A DNA stretch of 64,000 bases from Planococcus maritimus (GCF_001687625.2 NZ_CP016538.2:1766501-1830500); one strand, 5' to 3'; numbered from the stretch's first letter, positions 23,907 through 32,821 are shown. A program made the numbers and translations. Notes: generated from the sequence alone by a model not told the origin.

Positions 23907-24119
23907 ATGAGATCGAAATTAGGAACAGCACTCGATATTTTTATCATCCTGATCGGCCCATTCATCATCTATGCCCGTATTGTGGAACTTATCCAAAACG
24001 GCATATCGCTCTACCCTTTGATATCTGTGATCATTGTCGGCCTTGCGCTCGCTTTCGCCGTTTATAATTTAGTTCAACTATTGAAAGAACGCCAAAACAG
24101 TACTTCCCGCAAAAAATAG
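23907..24119 (+). CDS. Small two-helix membrane protein (70 aa)
   Basis: 70 residues with two hydrophobic segments (about 9-28 and 36-57) and a basic C-terminal tail (KERQNSTSRKK), so both ends probably face the cytosol. ATG 23907 follows TGGAGG by eight bases. No family recognised. Followed after 18 bases by another small membrane protein gene in the same direction, so the two likely form a unit that ends at the 24472 terminator. Confidence 0.7.
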   Translation: MRSKLGTALDIFIILIGPFIIYARIVELIQNGISLYPLISVIIVGLALAFAVYNLVQLLKERQNSTSRKK

Positions 24120-24137
24120 CAGAAATGAGGATATCCC

Positions 24138-24464
24138 TTGAAAACGCTTTTACTGTATCTCGTTCCATTGGTCATTTATGCATTGATGAATAACCTGGTC
24201 AGCGACAGTTTCACTTGGCCACAGTACTTGATGCTGTTGTTCGCTTTTTTAGCGTTTCAGCTTGGTCGGTTACGCTATCCGAAAAACCAAATACCCCCAG
24301 CGGCAAAAGTGACCCAGGCCGTTTTTTATGTTTTGACGGTCGCCATTATTTTCCGAGATAAGTATCTCGACGCTGGGCTGGTCAATTTGATGATTGTTCT
24401 TGTCGCCGTGTTCGTCATCGTCGAATGGATTATTGCCAAACCACAACAAAAGACAACTGCGTAA
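24138..24464 (+). CDS. Small multi-span membrane protein (108 aa)
   Basis: 108 residues, start TTG 24138 seven bases after GAGG. Four hydrophobic stretches (residues ~3-18, 27-43, 60-75, 82-100) separated by short loops, ending in a polar tail KPQQKTTA. No charged catalytic motif. Not recognised as a family. Probably cotranscribed with the preceding 70-residue membrane protein; a pair of small membrane proteins of unknown role. Confidence 0.7.
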   Translation: MKTLLLYLVPLVIYALMNNLVSDSFTWPQYLMLLFAFLAFQLGRLRYPKNQIPPAAKVTQAVFYVLTVAIIFRDKYLDAGLVNLMIVLVAVFVIVEWIIAKPQQKTTA

Positions 24465-24471
24465 ACAAAAA

Positions 24472-24500
24472 ACGCGAAGCTCCGGCATAGGGCTTCGCGT
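24472..24500. terminator. Bidirectional terminator
   Basis: ACGCGAAGC/GCTTCGCGT perfect stem, A-tract before and T-tract after; serves the plus-strand membrane gene pair and the converging 39-residue gene. Confidence 0.9.
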
Positions 24501-24516
24501 TTTTATATGCTTTCCT

Positions 24517-24636
24517 TTACAGCACATACCATAAGATGAACAGTACGACTGCAATGCTGATCCACGTAATGATGCGGACCAAATTTCGTTTTTTGCGCAG
24601 TTCTTCTTGTTCTTTTACGTCTTTTAGCAACGGCAT
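24517..24636 (-). CDS. 39-residue single-pass membrane microprotein
   Basis: ATG 24636 lies seven bases after GGAGGG. The 39 residues have a strongly charged N-terminal half (KDVKEQEELRKKRN) and a C-terminal membrane helix (IITWISIAVVLFILWYVL), a typical tail-anchored layout. It ends next to a bidirectional terminator and has no overlap with other genes. It resembles other very short Bacilli membrane proteins in shape only; function unknown. Confidence 0.6.
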   Translation of the reverse strand: MPLLKDVKEQEELRKKRNLVRIITWISIAVVLFILWYVL

Positions 24637-24713
24637 GTTTTGCCCTCCTCGCTGTATTTCATTTCCCATCGCTTCCTGCTTCGATTATGATGAGTAAAAA
24701 GGAGGTTTTCAAG

Positions 24714-25727
24714 TTGAAAAAATGGCTTTTTCCCGGAATTCTTGCGATCGCGCTTGCCGGATGCAGCAACGGGCCTGCCAACCCTGATGAAGCGACCGCC
24801 CCAGCAGACGTTCTCGCGACGGACCTTGAAGCCCCTTGGTCAATCAATAAGCAAGGCGATGCTTTCTATATATCCGAACGAACCGGCACTGTCGCTCATA
24901 TCGATGCTGATGGCCAGATGGAACGCCAGCAAGTCGAGTTCTCTTCGCCTTTATCTTCTGCTTCCGAAGCGGGATTTCTCGGATTTGTGCTGAAGCCTGA
25001 TTTCGAGGACTCCAAAGAAGCCTATGGTTATTATGTGTATGAAGACAATGGCAAATCTTTCAACAAAATTGCGGAGTTCCGGTTAAATGGCGAAAGCTGG
25101 TCGGAAACAGCCGTGCTGTTATCTGGCATTCCGACAGGCAAGGTCCATCACGGCGGCAGGCTGGAATTTAGTGAAGACGGCACACTTTACGCGACGATCG
25201 GCGACGCATCGGAACCGGAACTTGCCCAAGACCCTGCTTCGGTCAACGGCAAAATTCTCCGGCTCAACGAATTTGACGAATTTGAAATTTATTCGCTCGG
25301 CCACCGAAATCCACAAGGCCTGGCATGGGACGCCGAGACGATGTATGCCGCAGAACACGGCCAGTCTGCGAATGATGAGATCAACATCATCGAGCAAAAT
25401 GCCAATTATGGCTGGCCCAATATCGAAGGGGAAGAAACAGCAGAAGGTCTTGAAACGCCACTTGCTACTAGCGGCGCAGACGATACTTGGGCGCCGAGCG
25501 GAATCGATTTCCATAACGGCGCATTATACATTGCGGCGCTTCGCGGAACTGCGATCAAAGTGATGGATCCTGAATCCGCTGAAATCATTGATTCGATTGA
25601 AGGCTATGGCCGGATCCGCGATGTCCATTCAGACGGTGACAATTTGTATTTCATCACCAATAACACAGATGGCCGCGGCACCCCAACAGACGGCGACGAC
25701 AAACTGTATATTTTAAATGAACAGTAA
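24714..25727 (+). CDS. PQQ-type sugar dehydrogenase-like lipoprotein (GSDH fold)
   Basis: 337 residues from TTG 24714 (GGAGG upstream). A lipoprotein signal peptide with lipobox ALAGC places it on the outer membrane face. The rest is a six-bladed beta-propeller of the glucose/sorbosone dehydrogenase family: LEAPWSI, GFLGFVLKPDF, HHGGRLEFSEDGTLYATIGD, GHRNPQGLAWD and AEHGQSANDEINII are its characteristic segments. Family members oxidise sugars or aldoses with PQQ, but many lipoprotein homologues in Bacilli have no shown activity and no PQQ synthesis genes are seen here. B. subtilis has similar lipoproteins. Single-gene unit. Confidence 0.88.
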   Translation: MKKWLFPGILAIALAGCSNGPANPDEATAPADVLATDLEAPWSINKQGDAFYISERTGTVAHIDADGQMERQQVEFSSPLSSASEAGFLGFVLKPDFEDSKEAYGYYVYEDNGKSFNKIAEFRLNGESWSETAVLLSGIPTGKVHHGGRLEFSEDGTLYATIGDASEPELAQDPASVNGKILRLNEFDEFEIYSLGHRNPQGLAWDAETMYAAEHGQSANDEINIIEQNANYGWPNIEGEETAEGLETPLATSGADDTWAPSGIDFHNGALYIAALRGTAIKVMDPESAEIIDSIEGYGRIRDVHSDGDNLYFITNNTDGRGTPTDGDDKLYILNEQ

Positions 25728-25730
25728 AAA

Positions 25731-25750
25731 GCGGAGACCAATGTCTCCGC
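25731..25750. terminator. Bidirectional terminator
   Basis: GCGGAGAC/GTCTCCGC stem with A and T tracts on either side, between the dehydrogenase-like gene and the converging acetyltransferase. Confidence 0.9.
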
Positions 25751-25756
25751 TTTTTT

Positions 25757-26260
25757 TCATTTCAATAGCTTCTTCACCATCAACAATTCATCGATGTAAC
25801 GGCTTCCTGCCTTTTGGGCATTCGGCGTCGTGCCAATGCGCTCGAAGCCGGAGCGTTCGTAAAAACGGACCGCGCGTGGGTTGGCGGAATTCACAGCCAG
25901 TTCAAGCTGTTCAAGCCCCTCCCATTCAACAGCAAACGCCAGCAAATGATCCAATAGCTTGGACGCAACTCCTGTACCTCTCGCTTCTTGCGCTGCATAA
26001 ACGGCAAGTACTTCGGCTCGGTGGCCGGTCTTCTTACCTGACAGCCTGAGCAGCGTCATCACGGCGAGCAGTCGGCCCTCGTCATATGCACCGAATGTCA
26101 CAGCTGAAGGATTGCCCAGATTTTTTGCCGTCGCACTTACTGGCCTGGCGCTTGCTTCATTGAAATCAGTCGAAAATGCATCGGCATCGGTCTGCAACGC
26201 CGTCAAGCGAAGCTCCCGGTACTGATCGGCATCGTCTTGCGTTAACCGCCGAAATTCCAT
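25757..26260 (-). CDS. GNAT family N-acetyltransferase
   Basis: 167 residues from ATG 26260, six bases after GAGAGGGTG. The acetyl-CoA loop AAQEARGTGVASKLLDHLL (motif A, R-x-x-G-x-G/A pattern) and the motif B region NSANPRAVRFYERSGFERIG are both clear. Substrate unknown. It is the last gene of a three-gene set with an S66 peptidase and a 69-residue membrane protein; the combination of an LD-carboxypeptidase/MccF-like enzyme and an acetyltransferase is also seen in resistance to peptide-nucleotide antibiotics, but here that is only a suggestion. Confidence 0.85.
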   Translation of the reverse strand: MEFRRLTQDDADQYRELRLTALQTDADAFSTDFNEASARPVSATAKNLGNPSAVTFGAYDEGRLLAVMTLLRLSGKKTGHRAEVLAVYAAQEARGTGVASKLLDHLLAFAVEWEGLEQLELAVNSANPRAVRFYERSGFERIGTTPNAQKAGSRYIDELLMVKKLLK

Positions 26261-26276
26261 TGTCTGCACCCTCTCT

Positions 26277-27287
26277 TTAACGAAGCTCTTGGACGATGCG
26301 CGCTTTGCCGTCTTCAACATGGAAAGTCGCATTCGCCCCGTTGACTAAAATTACTTGCGGTGGCTGATGGCCGATATCGGCATCGTAGACGACAGGAATT
26401 TTCAGCTGCTCTGCGAGTTCCTGATACACCATCTCAGCAGTATAGCCTTGTACCGGATCGTTCGCTTCGCTTCTGCCAAAGACCATACCCGAACAATTAT
26501 CGAACCAGCCTGCATATTTCATTTGCAGCAAGCTGCGCTTTAAATCTGTCGTATTCATGTCGCAGTTTTCCAAAAACCAAATGACTGGTTCACCCGGAAT
26601 AAATTTCTTTCGAAAAGCTTCGATACCGCCGTAAGGAGTCCCAATCAGGTGGCGAATGACGTCAATGCATCCACCTAGTAGCCGGCCTTCTAGCCGTTCT
26701 GCATGCCCTGATACGGTTTTCCAAACAGTTGGTTCCGTCAAATGGAAGACGTGAGGTGTCGGCTTGTCGTGGTCCCAAGTTTTTTGGTAGCGTTCCGACG
26801 AAACCTGTTTAATGACCGCGCCTTTTGTCAACGCAAGTACGTCCGCCCAACGCGCAGTGGTCGGGTCTGTTTCCGTGCCGCGTAAATCGACAATATTGGT
26901 ACCATGAGCTGTCGCAATTCCGGTATTTAAGGTGATCGCCAATGACAACAGGCTGATATCCGAATACCCAAGCAGCCATTTCGGCGTCAGTTTCTGGAAA
27001 TCAAGGTGTTCCATCAATTCGAATAGTAACTCCCCGCCCCATGGAGGAATGATGGCATCAACTCTCGAATCACGCCAGATGTTAACCAATTCCTTAGCAC
27101 GAACCGCTGCAGGAGATGACTTAGCTGCCAGTTGGCTCCAAGTATTGGGGCTGCTTTTGACGGCATAGCCTTGCTTCTCCAACTGACTGATTGCCGTTTC
27201 CAGTACGTGATGCAATTCTTTTGGCACACCAGAAGACGGTGCTGTGACGCCGATGGTTTTTAATGCTCGATCGGGATAACGGATCAA
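26277..27287 (-). CDS. S66 family peptidase (LD-carboxypeptidase/MccF-like)
   Basis: 336 residues from TTG 27287 with GGAGGAGAG upstream. S66 features: N-terminal IGVTAPSSGV, the serine nucleophile in LLGYSDIS, and the C-terminal DADIGHQPP carrying the catalytic His; a Glu in the LENCD region completes the triad. Members either cleave the L,D bond in cell-wall tetrapeptides (LdcA) or destroy microcin C-like drugs (MccF). The extra length and the WDHDKP segment near residue 170 look more MccF-like, but I cannot decide. Genes for a small membrane protein (upstream) and a GNAT enzyme (downstream) flank it within 20 bases. Confidence 0.85.
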   Translation of the reverse strand: MIRYPDRALKTIGVTAPSSGVPKELHHVLETAISQLEKQGYAVKSSPNTWSQLAAKSSPAAVRAKELVNIWRDSRVDAIIPPWGGELLFELMEHLDFQKLTPKWLLGYSDISLLSLAITLNTGIATAHGTNIVDLRGTETDPTTARWADVLALTKGAVIKQVSSERYQKTWDHDKPTPHVFHLTEPTVWKTVSGHAERLEGRLLGGCIDVIRHLIGTPYGGIEAFRKKFIPGEPVIWFLENCDMNTTDLKRSLLQMKYAGWFDNCSGMVFGRSEANDPVQGYTAEMVYQELAEQLKIPVVYDADIGHQPPQVILVNGANATFHVEDGKARIVQELR

Positions 27288-27299
27288 TGTCTCTCCTCC

Positions 27300-27509
27300 T
27301 TACCAATTAATATAATTGAACAATACATAAACAATGCCCAACAGTAAAGCAGCACCTAAACCGGTCAGTACGGCATGGACCAGACCATCGACCAAAAGAT
27401 TCGGCTGCTTGTCGAGTCGCTTGCCTTTAAATTGCGAGAAGTCGGGCGGTGTTTCTTTTAAGTTGCGTTGCTGAACGGACAAGTCATTTTTATCGTATTG
27501 CTTACTCAT
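27300..27509 (-). CDS. Small single-span protein (69 aa)
   Basis: 69 residues; AGGAG precedes ATG 27509. The first ~40 residues are polar and charged, then a hydrophobic helix (about 45-65, AVLTGLGAALLLGIVYVLF) ends just before the C-terminus, so it is probably a C-terminally anchored membrane protein. Unrecognised. A TATAAT hexamer on the minus strand near 27561-27566 may be its -10 element, without a good -35. Twelve bases upstream of the S66 peptidase gene. Confidence 0.6.
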   Translation of the reverse strand: MSKQYDKNDLSVQQRNLKETPPDFSQFKGKRLDKQPNLLVDGLVHAVLTGLGAALLLGIVYVLFNYINW

Positions 27510-27680
27510 TTATGAAAACTCCTATAATTTAACATTTTTAAATTATTTTACTTTTACAATTATACTAAAAACTGCGGGAAGAAAACATGCTAGTTTTTTG
27601 CATCATATCCTATATTTTGGCTATGGCTTGTTTTTTCGGGTATAGGATGTAGGTAAACTTATTTAAAGGAGGACATTATC

Positions 27681-28325
27681 ATGAAAACATTGGTAATCGG
27701 AGCAAACGGCAAGATCGGCCAGCACTTGGTACGCTTGCTCGCGGAACATCCGGAACATACGGTGAAAGCGATGGTCCGCAAACCGGAACAGCGTGCATTT
27801 TTTGAAGACCTGCAGGCGGAAACAGTTTTAGCGAGTCTTGAAGGTAGCGTGGAGGAGCTAAAACAAGCGATGCTTGGCTGTGATGCAGTCGTCTTTACCG
27901 CCGGCAGCGGCGCTTCAACTGGCGCTGATAAAACCTTGACGGTTGATTTAGACGGCGCGGCCAAGGCCATCGAAGCTGCAGAACTTGCCGGCATCGACCG
28001 CTTTCTCATGGTCAGTGCGCTTCATGCCGATGATCGCTCACACTGGACGAAAGAAATGACACCTTATTACATTGCCAAATACCACGCCGATCGTATCTTG
28101 CAATCGAGCAGTCTTGTCTATACAATCGTCCGTCCAGGCTTGTTGACGGATGAAGCGGGAACAGGCCAAATCGCTGCAGCCGGTAAGCTCGAGCCCGGCA
28201 GCGTCTCTCGAGAAGATGTTGCAGCAGTGATAGTAGCCTGTCTTAAAGACACAGAACTCGAAAACAAAGTATTCGAGTTGACCTCAGGCAATAGTTCTAT
28301 CGAAAACGCGTTAAAGACAATTTGA
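27681..28325 (+). CDS. Atypical SDR, NAD(P)-binding (YhfK-like)
   Basis: 214 residues. The Rossmann dinucleotide motif GANGKIGQHLV at residues 7-17 is the atypical-SDR form, followed by MVRKPEQ, FTAGSGASTGADKT and YYIAKYHADR with the Tyr-x-x-x-Lys pair (YIAKY). This is the pattern of B. subtilis YhfK and related NmrA/HSCARG-like reductases. Substrate unknown; likely cytosolic oxidoreductase or redox-sensing protein. AAAGGAGG ribosome site before ATG 27681 and a terminator directly downstream, so it is a single-gene unit. Confidence 0.87.
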   Translation: MKTLVIGANGKIGQHLVRLLAEHPEHTVKAMVRKPEQRAFFEDLQAETVLASLEGSVEELKQAMLGCDAVVFTAGSGASTGADKTLTVDLDGAAKAIEAAELAGIDRFLMVSALHADDRSHWTKEMTPYYIAKYHADRILQSSSLVYTIVRPGLLTDEAGTGQIAAAGKLEPGSVSREDVAAVIVACLKDTELENKVFELTSGNSSIENALKTI

Positions 28326-28337
28326 TAACATAAAAAA

Positions 28338-28367
28338 GCAGGTGAAGATTATTTCTCTTCACCTGCT
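28338..28367. terminator. Bidirectional terminator
   Basis: AGCAGGTGAAG/CTTCACCTGCT 11-base stem with A/T tracts, between convergent genes. Confidence 0.92.
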
Positions 28368-28370
28368 TTT

Positions 28371-28628
28371 TTATGCTTTCTTATACTCTTGGCTTTTCCA
28401 ATTGCGATAGCCGATCACCACTTGGAAAACAAAGGCGATCGAACATACTGCGATCGCAATATAGCCGAGCACCGTAATCGGCTGCATAATGAGCGACTGT
28501 AAAACTAAAAGCAACATCAAAGCCGCAATCCCAAAATTGAGAATATAAGGCTTATCGTAAAATTTTTTCGATGCGATCCCGACAAAAACCGCCACCCCAA
28601 TGATTGCGATAATTAACAATGTGTCCAT
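28371..28628 (-). CDS. Small membrane protein (85 aa)
   Basis: 85 residues with three hydrophobic segments (~3-18, 31-50, 53-72) and a basic C-terminal tail (YRNWKSQEYKKA). GGGATGG precedes ATG 28628. No motif or family recognised. Stand-alone gene converging on the YhfK-like gene at a shared terminator. Confidence 0.7.
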   Translation of the reverse strand: MDTLLIIAIIGVAVFVGIASKKFYDKPYILNFGIAALMLLLVLQSLIMQPITVLGYIAIAVCSIAFVFQVVIGYRNWKSQEYKKA

Positions 28629-28766
28629 TACATTCCATCCCTTTTTTAAAGATTAAGTCATTTCCTAAATCAACTATAGCACAATTCCAACTCAGAAAGC
28701 GGCTTGCTTTCAGCTGAAACAACAAGTAAAACCCCCACTCCACGTCTAGTGAAATGGGGGTCGTGC

Positions 28767-28967
28767 TCAGTCCGCTTTCAATTCTGCAACCAGCTTGTGG
28801 TAAGAATCGAAATCGAATTCGACGCTTCCTTTTTTATAAAACCATAGCACAGCCTCTTTATCGCCTTGTGCCAGCATATGCGTGACCACGGCTTTCGGGC
28901 TCGACAAATCGATGCCGGCGCGCTCCGCTTCTCGCAATTTTGACAGCATTTCCTGTTTTGTAGCCAA
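28767..28967 (-). CDS. Hypothetical small protein (66 aa)
   Basis: 66 residues from TTG 28967, seven bases after GGGGGAAG. Soluble, mostly helical by composition (KQEMLSKLREAERAGIDLSS), ending in YHKLVAELKAD. No family recognised. It lies 17 bases after the SDR stop and is the last gene of the amidohydrolase-SDR set; a GC-rich hairpin at 28731-28762 (CCCCCA/TGGGGG, TTTT on the minus strand) may terminate the operon. Confidence 0.6.
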   Translation of the reverse strand: MATKQEMLSKLREAERAGIDLSSPKAVVTHMLAQGDKEAVLWFYKKGSVEFDFDSYHKLVAELKAD

Positions 28968-28984
28968 TCGGGCTTCCCCCTTTT

Positions 28985-29704
28985 TTATTGCGGCAGTTCC
29001 CTTAAATCAAGCAGTACCGGCAGTTCCTGAAAATCCGGGCGTTGCATCAATTGGATCAAGCCGGCTGCCGTGTCTTCCGGGCTGCTGAGTTTGCCGCTGC
29101 TTTTATAATTACGGAAATGCTCGATCTGCGGAAAATCCTCTTCCCCGCTTTCCCGGATGCGCTCTTGCATGCCGGTGTCGATGATGCCGGGCGCGACGGA
29201 TACCGCTTTTAAGTTATCGTATTCTGCATCGAGGCAAGTGGTGTAATGGTCAAGGCCCGCCTTGCCCGCACAATAAGCACTCCAGCCCTGGACTTGTTTT
29301 CTTCCTGCTCCTGAGGAGATATTCACGATGCGGCGCTTTTCCAAAGATTCTGTCTCGCGCAAGAAAGCGGAGGACAAACTCATCGGTGCGGTCAAGTTTA
29401 AGGTGATGCTTTTCGCGATGTCTTGGCTCTCGTTGGCCGCTGCAAAGCCGATTGGTTCAACCGTACCGGCGTTATTGATCAGCGTGATCGCATCAGTCTC
29501 AGCCGAAATATTCTGTGCTGCTTGAGCCATGACTTGGGAAATGCCGTCAATATCGGTCAAATCGTGGGTGATGAATAACGCGCCTGTCCAGTCGGTTGGT
29601 TTCGAACGGGCAATGCCAATCACTTGCTGGCCGGATGCTGCTAATTGCTTGCTGAGTGCTAGGCCGATGCCTTTTGAAGCACCGGTAATGATAAACGTTT
29701 CCAT
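28985..29704 (-). CDS. Short-chain dehydrogenase (sepiapterin/benzil-reductase-like)
   Basis: 239 residues. Cofactor motif TGASKGIGLALS at the N-terminus, NNAG (in LINNAGTVEP) and the catalytic Ser and Tyr-x-x-x-Lys (SAYCAGKAGLDHY). The PGIIDTGMQERIRE segment after the active site is shared by the B. subtilis YueD group, which reduce diketones, so a carbonyl reductase is likely. The gene starts two bases after the stop of the upstream amidohydrolase and is therefore translationally coupled to it. Physiological substrate unknown. Confidence 0.87.
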   Translation of the reverse strand: METFIITGASKGIGLALSKQLAASGQQVIGIARSKPTDWTGALFITHDLTDIDGISQVMAQAAQNISAETDAITLINNAGTVEPIGFAAANESQDIAKSITLNLTAPMSLSSAFLRETESLEKRRIVNISSGAGRKQVQGWSAYCAGKAGLDHYTTCLDAEYDNLKAVSVAPGIIDTGMQERIRESGEEDFPQIEHFRNYKSSGKLSSPEDTAAGLIQLMQRPDFQELPVLLDLRELPQ

Positions 29705-29706
29705 CC

Positions 29707-31287
29707 TTACACCTCTACTCCATTTTTTTCATACATCACTTCGCCTGCGACGACTGTCATTTCCACTTCGGCGTTTAGTAATTGCTCAACGGGCCCTTCG
29801 AACAAATCACGATCGAATACGGTGAAATCCGCATCGAATCCTTCTTTGATCAAGCCGCGGCGATGTTCCATACAAATCGCTTGTGCGCTGCCGTAAGTAT
29901 ACAGGCGAATCGCTTCGAAACGGCTGAGCTTTTGGTCGGGCAAATAGCCTTCATGCGTTTCTTCAGGGCTTCTGCGTGCAACTGCCGCAAATAAGCCTTG
30001 GCGCGGATCGACTTCCTCAATCGGTGCATCGGAACCGCCAGCGCAAATGACGCCCTCATCCAATAGCGTCTTCCAGGCATACGACAAAGCAAGTCGATCA
30101 TCGCCGAGGCGCTCCACGACCCATGGGAAATCAGACGGCACAAAGCTCGGCTGCAAATCGAGTGCCACGTCAAGCTGTTTCAGACGTTCGAGTAGGTCTG
30201 CTCTCAACACCATGGCATGGATCAGACGATCTCGTTTGCCTTCAGGCGTTGGGTAGGCTTCGATGGCGTCAAGCGCTTTTTCCATGGCAAAGTCACCGAT
30301 AACATGGATAGCGACCGCTTCGCCGTGTTTTCTTGCGACCGACACGAGGCGTTTTAATTCTTCGTCTGAATGAATTGCCACACCGCTCGTTGATGGGTCG
30401 TCTGTATAGGGGCGGCTGAGCAGCGCGGTTCTTCCGCCGATCGAACCGTCAGCAAATAATTTCATCGGGCCTGGGTCGATAAACGGTTCTAGATACTCAG
30501 CGTTTTCCATCATTTCTTCAAAAGCCACATGGGCGCGCAGCAAATGGGCACGGAACTTCGTCTCCTTACCGATGACATTATGGAAAGCTTGCAGTGGACG
30601 TGAATAATGGCCGTAATACCCCATGTCTTCTGTATGGCCGCCCGTTAATCCGAGTTTTAATAAATCGTCAACCGAAGTTTTCAACGCTTTCGTCAAATAC
30701 TCGACGCTCACTTCCGGTACGACATTAGCTACTAAATCCTGTGCGGCATCGAGCAAATAGCCTGTCGGTTCGCCGTTCGTATCGCGGACAATGACGCCGC
30801 CTTCTGGATCTACGGTTTCTTTCGTAATACCTGCTAGCTCAAGCGCACGTGAATTGGCAAGTACCGCGTGGCGGCATACGCGCTTTAGCATCATGGGTGA
30901 TTCACAGATAGCGTCGAGTTCGCTGCGGTGGAAAATTTTCCGGTCCGGGAAATTGTTTTCATTCCACCCTTCGCCGATAAACCATTCATCGCCTGAATGG
31001 TTTTGCGTCGACTGGATCAATTGTTGTCTCATATCGTCTGAACTGTCGATTTTCGACAAATCGACGCGCATCAGCTTTTCTCCGTGCTGGATCAGATGCA
31101 GGTGGCTATCGACAAGCCCTGGATACATGGTGCGGCCGGCCAAATCGATTTCCTTGTCGGCTAGTTGATGCAATTCCTCATATGAACCTGTTTTTTCTAT
31201 GCGATCATCAGAGACGAGAACCGCATCGACAGTTTCGCCCTCTGTTGTCATCGTGTAAATTTGTCCACCGTAAATAAGCACCTTCAT
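29707..31287 (-). CDS. Amidohydrolase, YtcJ-like
   Basis: 526 residues, metal-dependent hydrolase of the amidohydrolase superfamily. The N-terminal beta-sandwich MKVLIYGGQIYTM is followed by the metal motif DSHLHL (HxH, residues ~60-65), later KLFADGSIGGRTALL and the His region GEAVAIHVIGD, with the final Asp in AGGSDAPIEEVDP. This pattern fits the YtcJ/exoenzyme-regulatory group acting on N-acyl or formamide compounds; the true substrate is unknown. AAGGAG ribosome site before ATG 31287. First gene of a set with an SDR and a 66-residue protein. Confidence 0.88.
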   Translation of the reverse strand: MKVLIYGGQIYTMTTEGETVDAVLVSDDRIEKTGSYEELHQLADKEIDLAGRTMYPGLVDSHLHLIQHGEKLMRVDLSKIDSSDDMRQQLIQSTQNHSGDEWFIGEGWNENNFPDRKIFHRSELDAICESPMMLKRVCRHAVLANSRALELAGITKETVDPEGGVIVRDTNGEPTGYLLDAAQDLVANVVPEVSVEYLTKALKTSVDDLLKLGLTGGHTEDMGYYGHYSRPLQAFHNVIGKETKFRAHLLRAHVAFEEMMENAEYLEPFIDPGPMKLFADGSIGGRTALLSRPYTDDPSTSGVAIHSDEELKRLVSVARKHGEAVAIHVIGDFAMEKALDAIEAYPTPEGKRDRLIHAMVLRADLLERLKQLDVALDLQPSFVPSDFPWVVERLGDDRLALSYAWKTLLDEGVICAGGSDAPIEEVDPRQGLFAAVARRSPEETHEGYLPDQKLSRFEAIRLYTYGSAQAICMEHRRGLIKEGFDADFTVFDRDLFEGPVEQLLNAEVEMTVVAGEVMYEKNGVEV

Positions 31288-31454
31288 CTAATACCACTCC
31301 TTTTCTCTTTGTTCATCATAAATATATTTTTCAGTGCATTCAATAAGTTTGGCTGGAAACAGTAAACTTTTTCTGCATACACACACAAATACATGCATCC
31401 CCCATTTATGATATACTATGCACAACTTTAGAAAGCTGAGGTGAGCTCCCGGAC

Positions 31455-32768
31455 ATGGGGGACGAATTGGACAGTATATTTTATCTTTATATCACAACCG
31501 CAAGTATTCTTTTATTTTTTACCGCTTTTTTTGTAGGAGCGGAATTCTCCATTATCCGGGTGCGCTTATCGCGTATTGAACAAGCCTTATCGGAAGGGCG
31601 CAAAAACGCCAATTGGCTGGAAAAAATCAGCAATAATCTTGACTATTATTTATCCGTTTCGCGCTTCGGCATCGCCATCACGGCAATTGGCCTTGGCTGG
31701 CTGTCGAAAAACATCGCCGAGCTGCCTGCCGTGCGGTCCGTAACAGATTATGCCGGTTCCGCTGCGGCGGGCCCTGTCGCATACATCGCGGTGCTCGTAC
31801 TGGTCTTTATCGTCCGTGCGATCATCGGAGAACTGGCGCCGAAAGCTTTAGCCGCACAGTATGCAGAACGCGCAGCATTTCGCCTCGCGCCTGCCCTGAG
31901 TCTTGCCGGCAGTTTGTTTGCACCGGTGCTTTGGCTTCTTAATGCGGCGGCACGGCTCTTGTTACGTCCTCTTGGCATTCGGACATTGCAGCCGGAGTAC
32001 GGTCATTCTGAAGAAGATTTAAAGCATTTGATGCACGAAAGTTATCAGAGCGGCGAGATCAACCAGAACGAGCTGGCGTATATGCAAAACATCTTTTCCT
32101 TTGATGAGCGGCTGGCAAAAGACATCATGTTGCCAAGAACGCAGATGATTACTATTTCACTAGAGATGGACCACGATGAATTAATGGAAATTATAGAAGA
32201 ACATCAATATACACGCTATCCTGTCACCGAGGAAGGTGATAAAGATGCTATCATTGGCTTTGTTAACATTAAAGAATTGTTGACAAGTTATACAACAGCC
32301 GGAGATCTCTCCAAAAGCTTAACGATCCACGATTTGCCGTTCGTCCATGATCAGGCGCCAATCCAGGATGTGCTATTGCGCATGCAAAGCCAGCACGTTC
32401 ATATGGCGATCGTCGTTGATGAATACGGCGGTACGGCCGGCGTCATCACAATGGAAGATATCTTGGAGGAAATTGTCGGCGAAATCCGAGACGAATTCGA
32501 CCACGACGAAACCGACGACATCAAACGTGTGGATCACCATAATTTTCTCGTCAACGGCCGTGTGCTATTGTCCGAACTTGAAGCCCGCTTCCCAATCGAA
32601 TTCGAGGAAAGCGAAGACATCGATACTGTCGGCGGCTGGGTCCAGATGATGGATACCGACATCGCAGAAGGCGGGGTCATCGATTTGACCGACTTCCGCT
32701 TTATCGTGCGCGAGATGGAAAATCACCAGATTATTACTGTTCAATTAAATAAAAAAATTACAGCCTAA
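31455..32768 (+). CDS. CNNM/CorC-type hemolysin family membrane protein
   Basis: 437 residues. An N-terminal DUF21 transmembrane domain (three to four helices, residues ~1-180), two CBS domains (~205-330; MLPRTQMITI, then DAIIGFVNIKELL and MAIVVDEYGGTAGVITMED) and a C-terminal CorC_HlyC domain (~345-430; VNGRVLLSELEARF). B. subtilis relatives (YhdP/MpfA, YugS, YqhB, YrkA) are linked with magnesium efflux or homeostasis; which paralogue this is cannot be said. GAGGTGAG ribosome site; a TATACT -10-like element at 31412. Ends at a strong hairpin. Confidence 0.92.
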   Translation: MGDELDSIFYLYITTASILLFFTAFFVGAEFSIIRVRLSRIEQALSEGRKNANWLEKISNNLDYYLSVSRFGIAITAIGLGWLSKNIAELPAVRSVTDYAGSAAAGPVAYIAVLVLVFIVRAIIGELAPKALAAQYAERAAFRLAPALSLAGSLFAPVLWLLNAAARLLLRPLGIRTLQPEYGHSEEDLKHLMHESYQSGEINQNELAYMQNIFSFDERLAKDIMLPRTQMITISLEMDHDELMEIIEEHQYTRYPVTEEGDKDAIIGFVNIKELLTSYTTAGDLSKSLTIHDLPFVHDQAPIQDVLLRMQSQHVHMAIVVDEYGGTAGVITMEDILEEIVGEIRDEFDHDETDDIKRVDHHNFLVNGRVLLSELEARFPIEFEESEDIDTVGGWVQMMDTDIAEGGVIDLTDFRFIVREMENHQIITVQLNKKITA

Positions 32769-32772
32769 AAAT

Positions 32773-32821
32773 AGAGAGCTGTCTCAAAAGTCAGGAAAAA
32801 CGACTTTTGAGACAGCTCTCT
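32773..32821. terminator. Long terminator hairpin with GAGCTGTCTCAAAAGTC arms
   Basis: Twenty-base perfect stem (AGAGAGCTGTCTCAAAAGTC and its complement) around a nine-base loop, T-tract after. The arm resembles the ends of the repeat-associated hairpins at 40841 and 41136. Confidence 0.92.
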
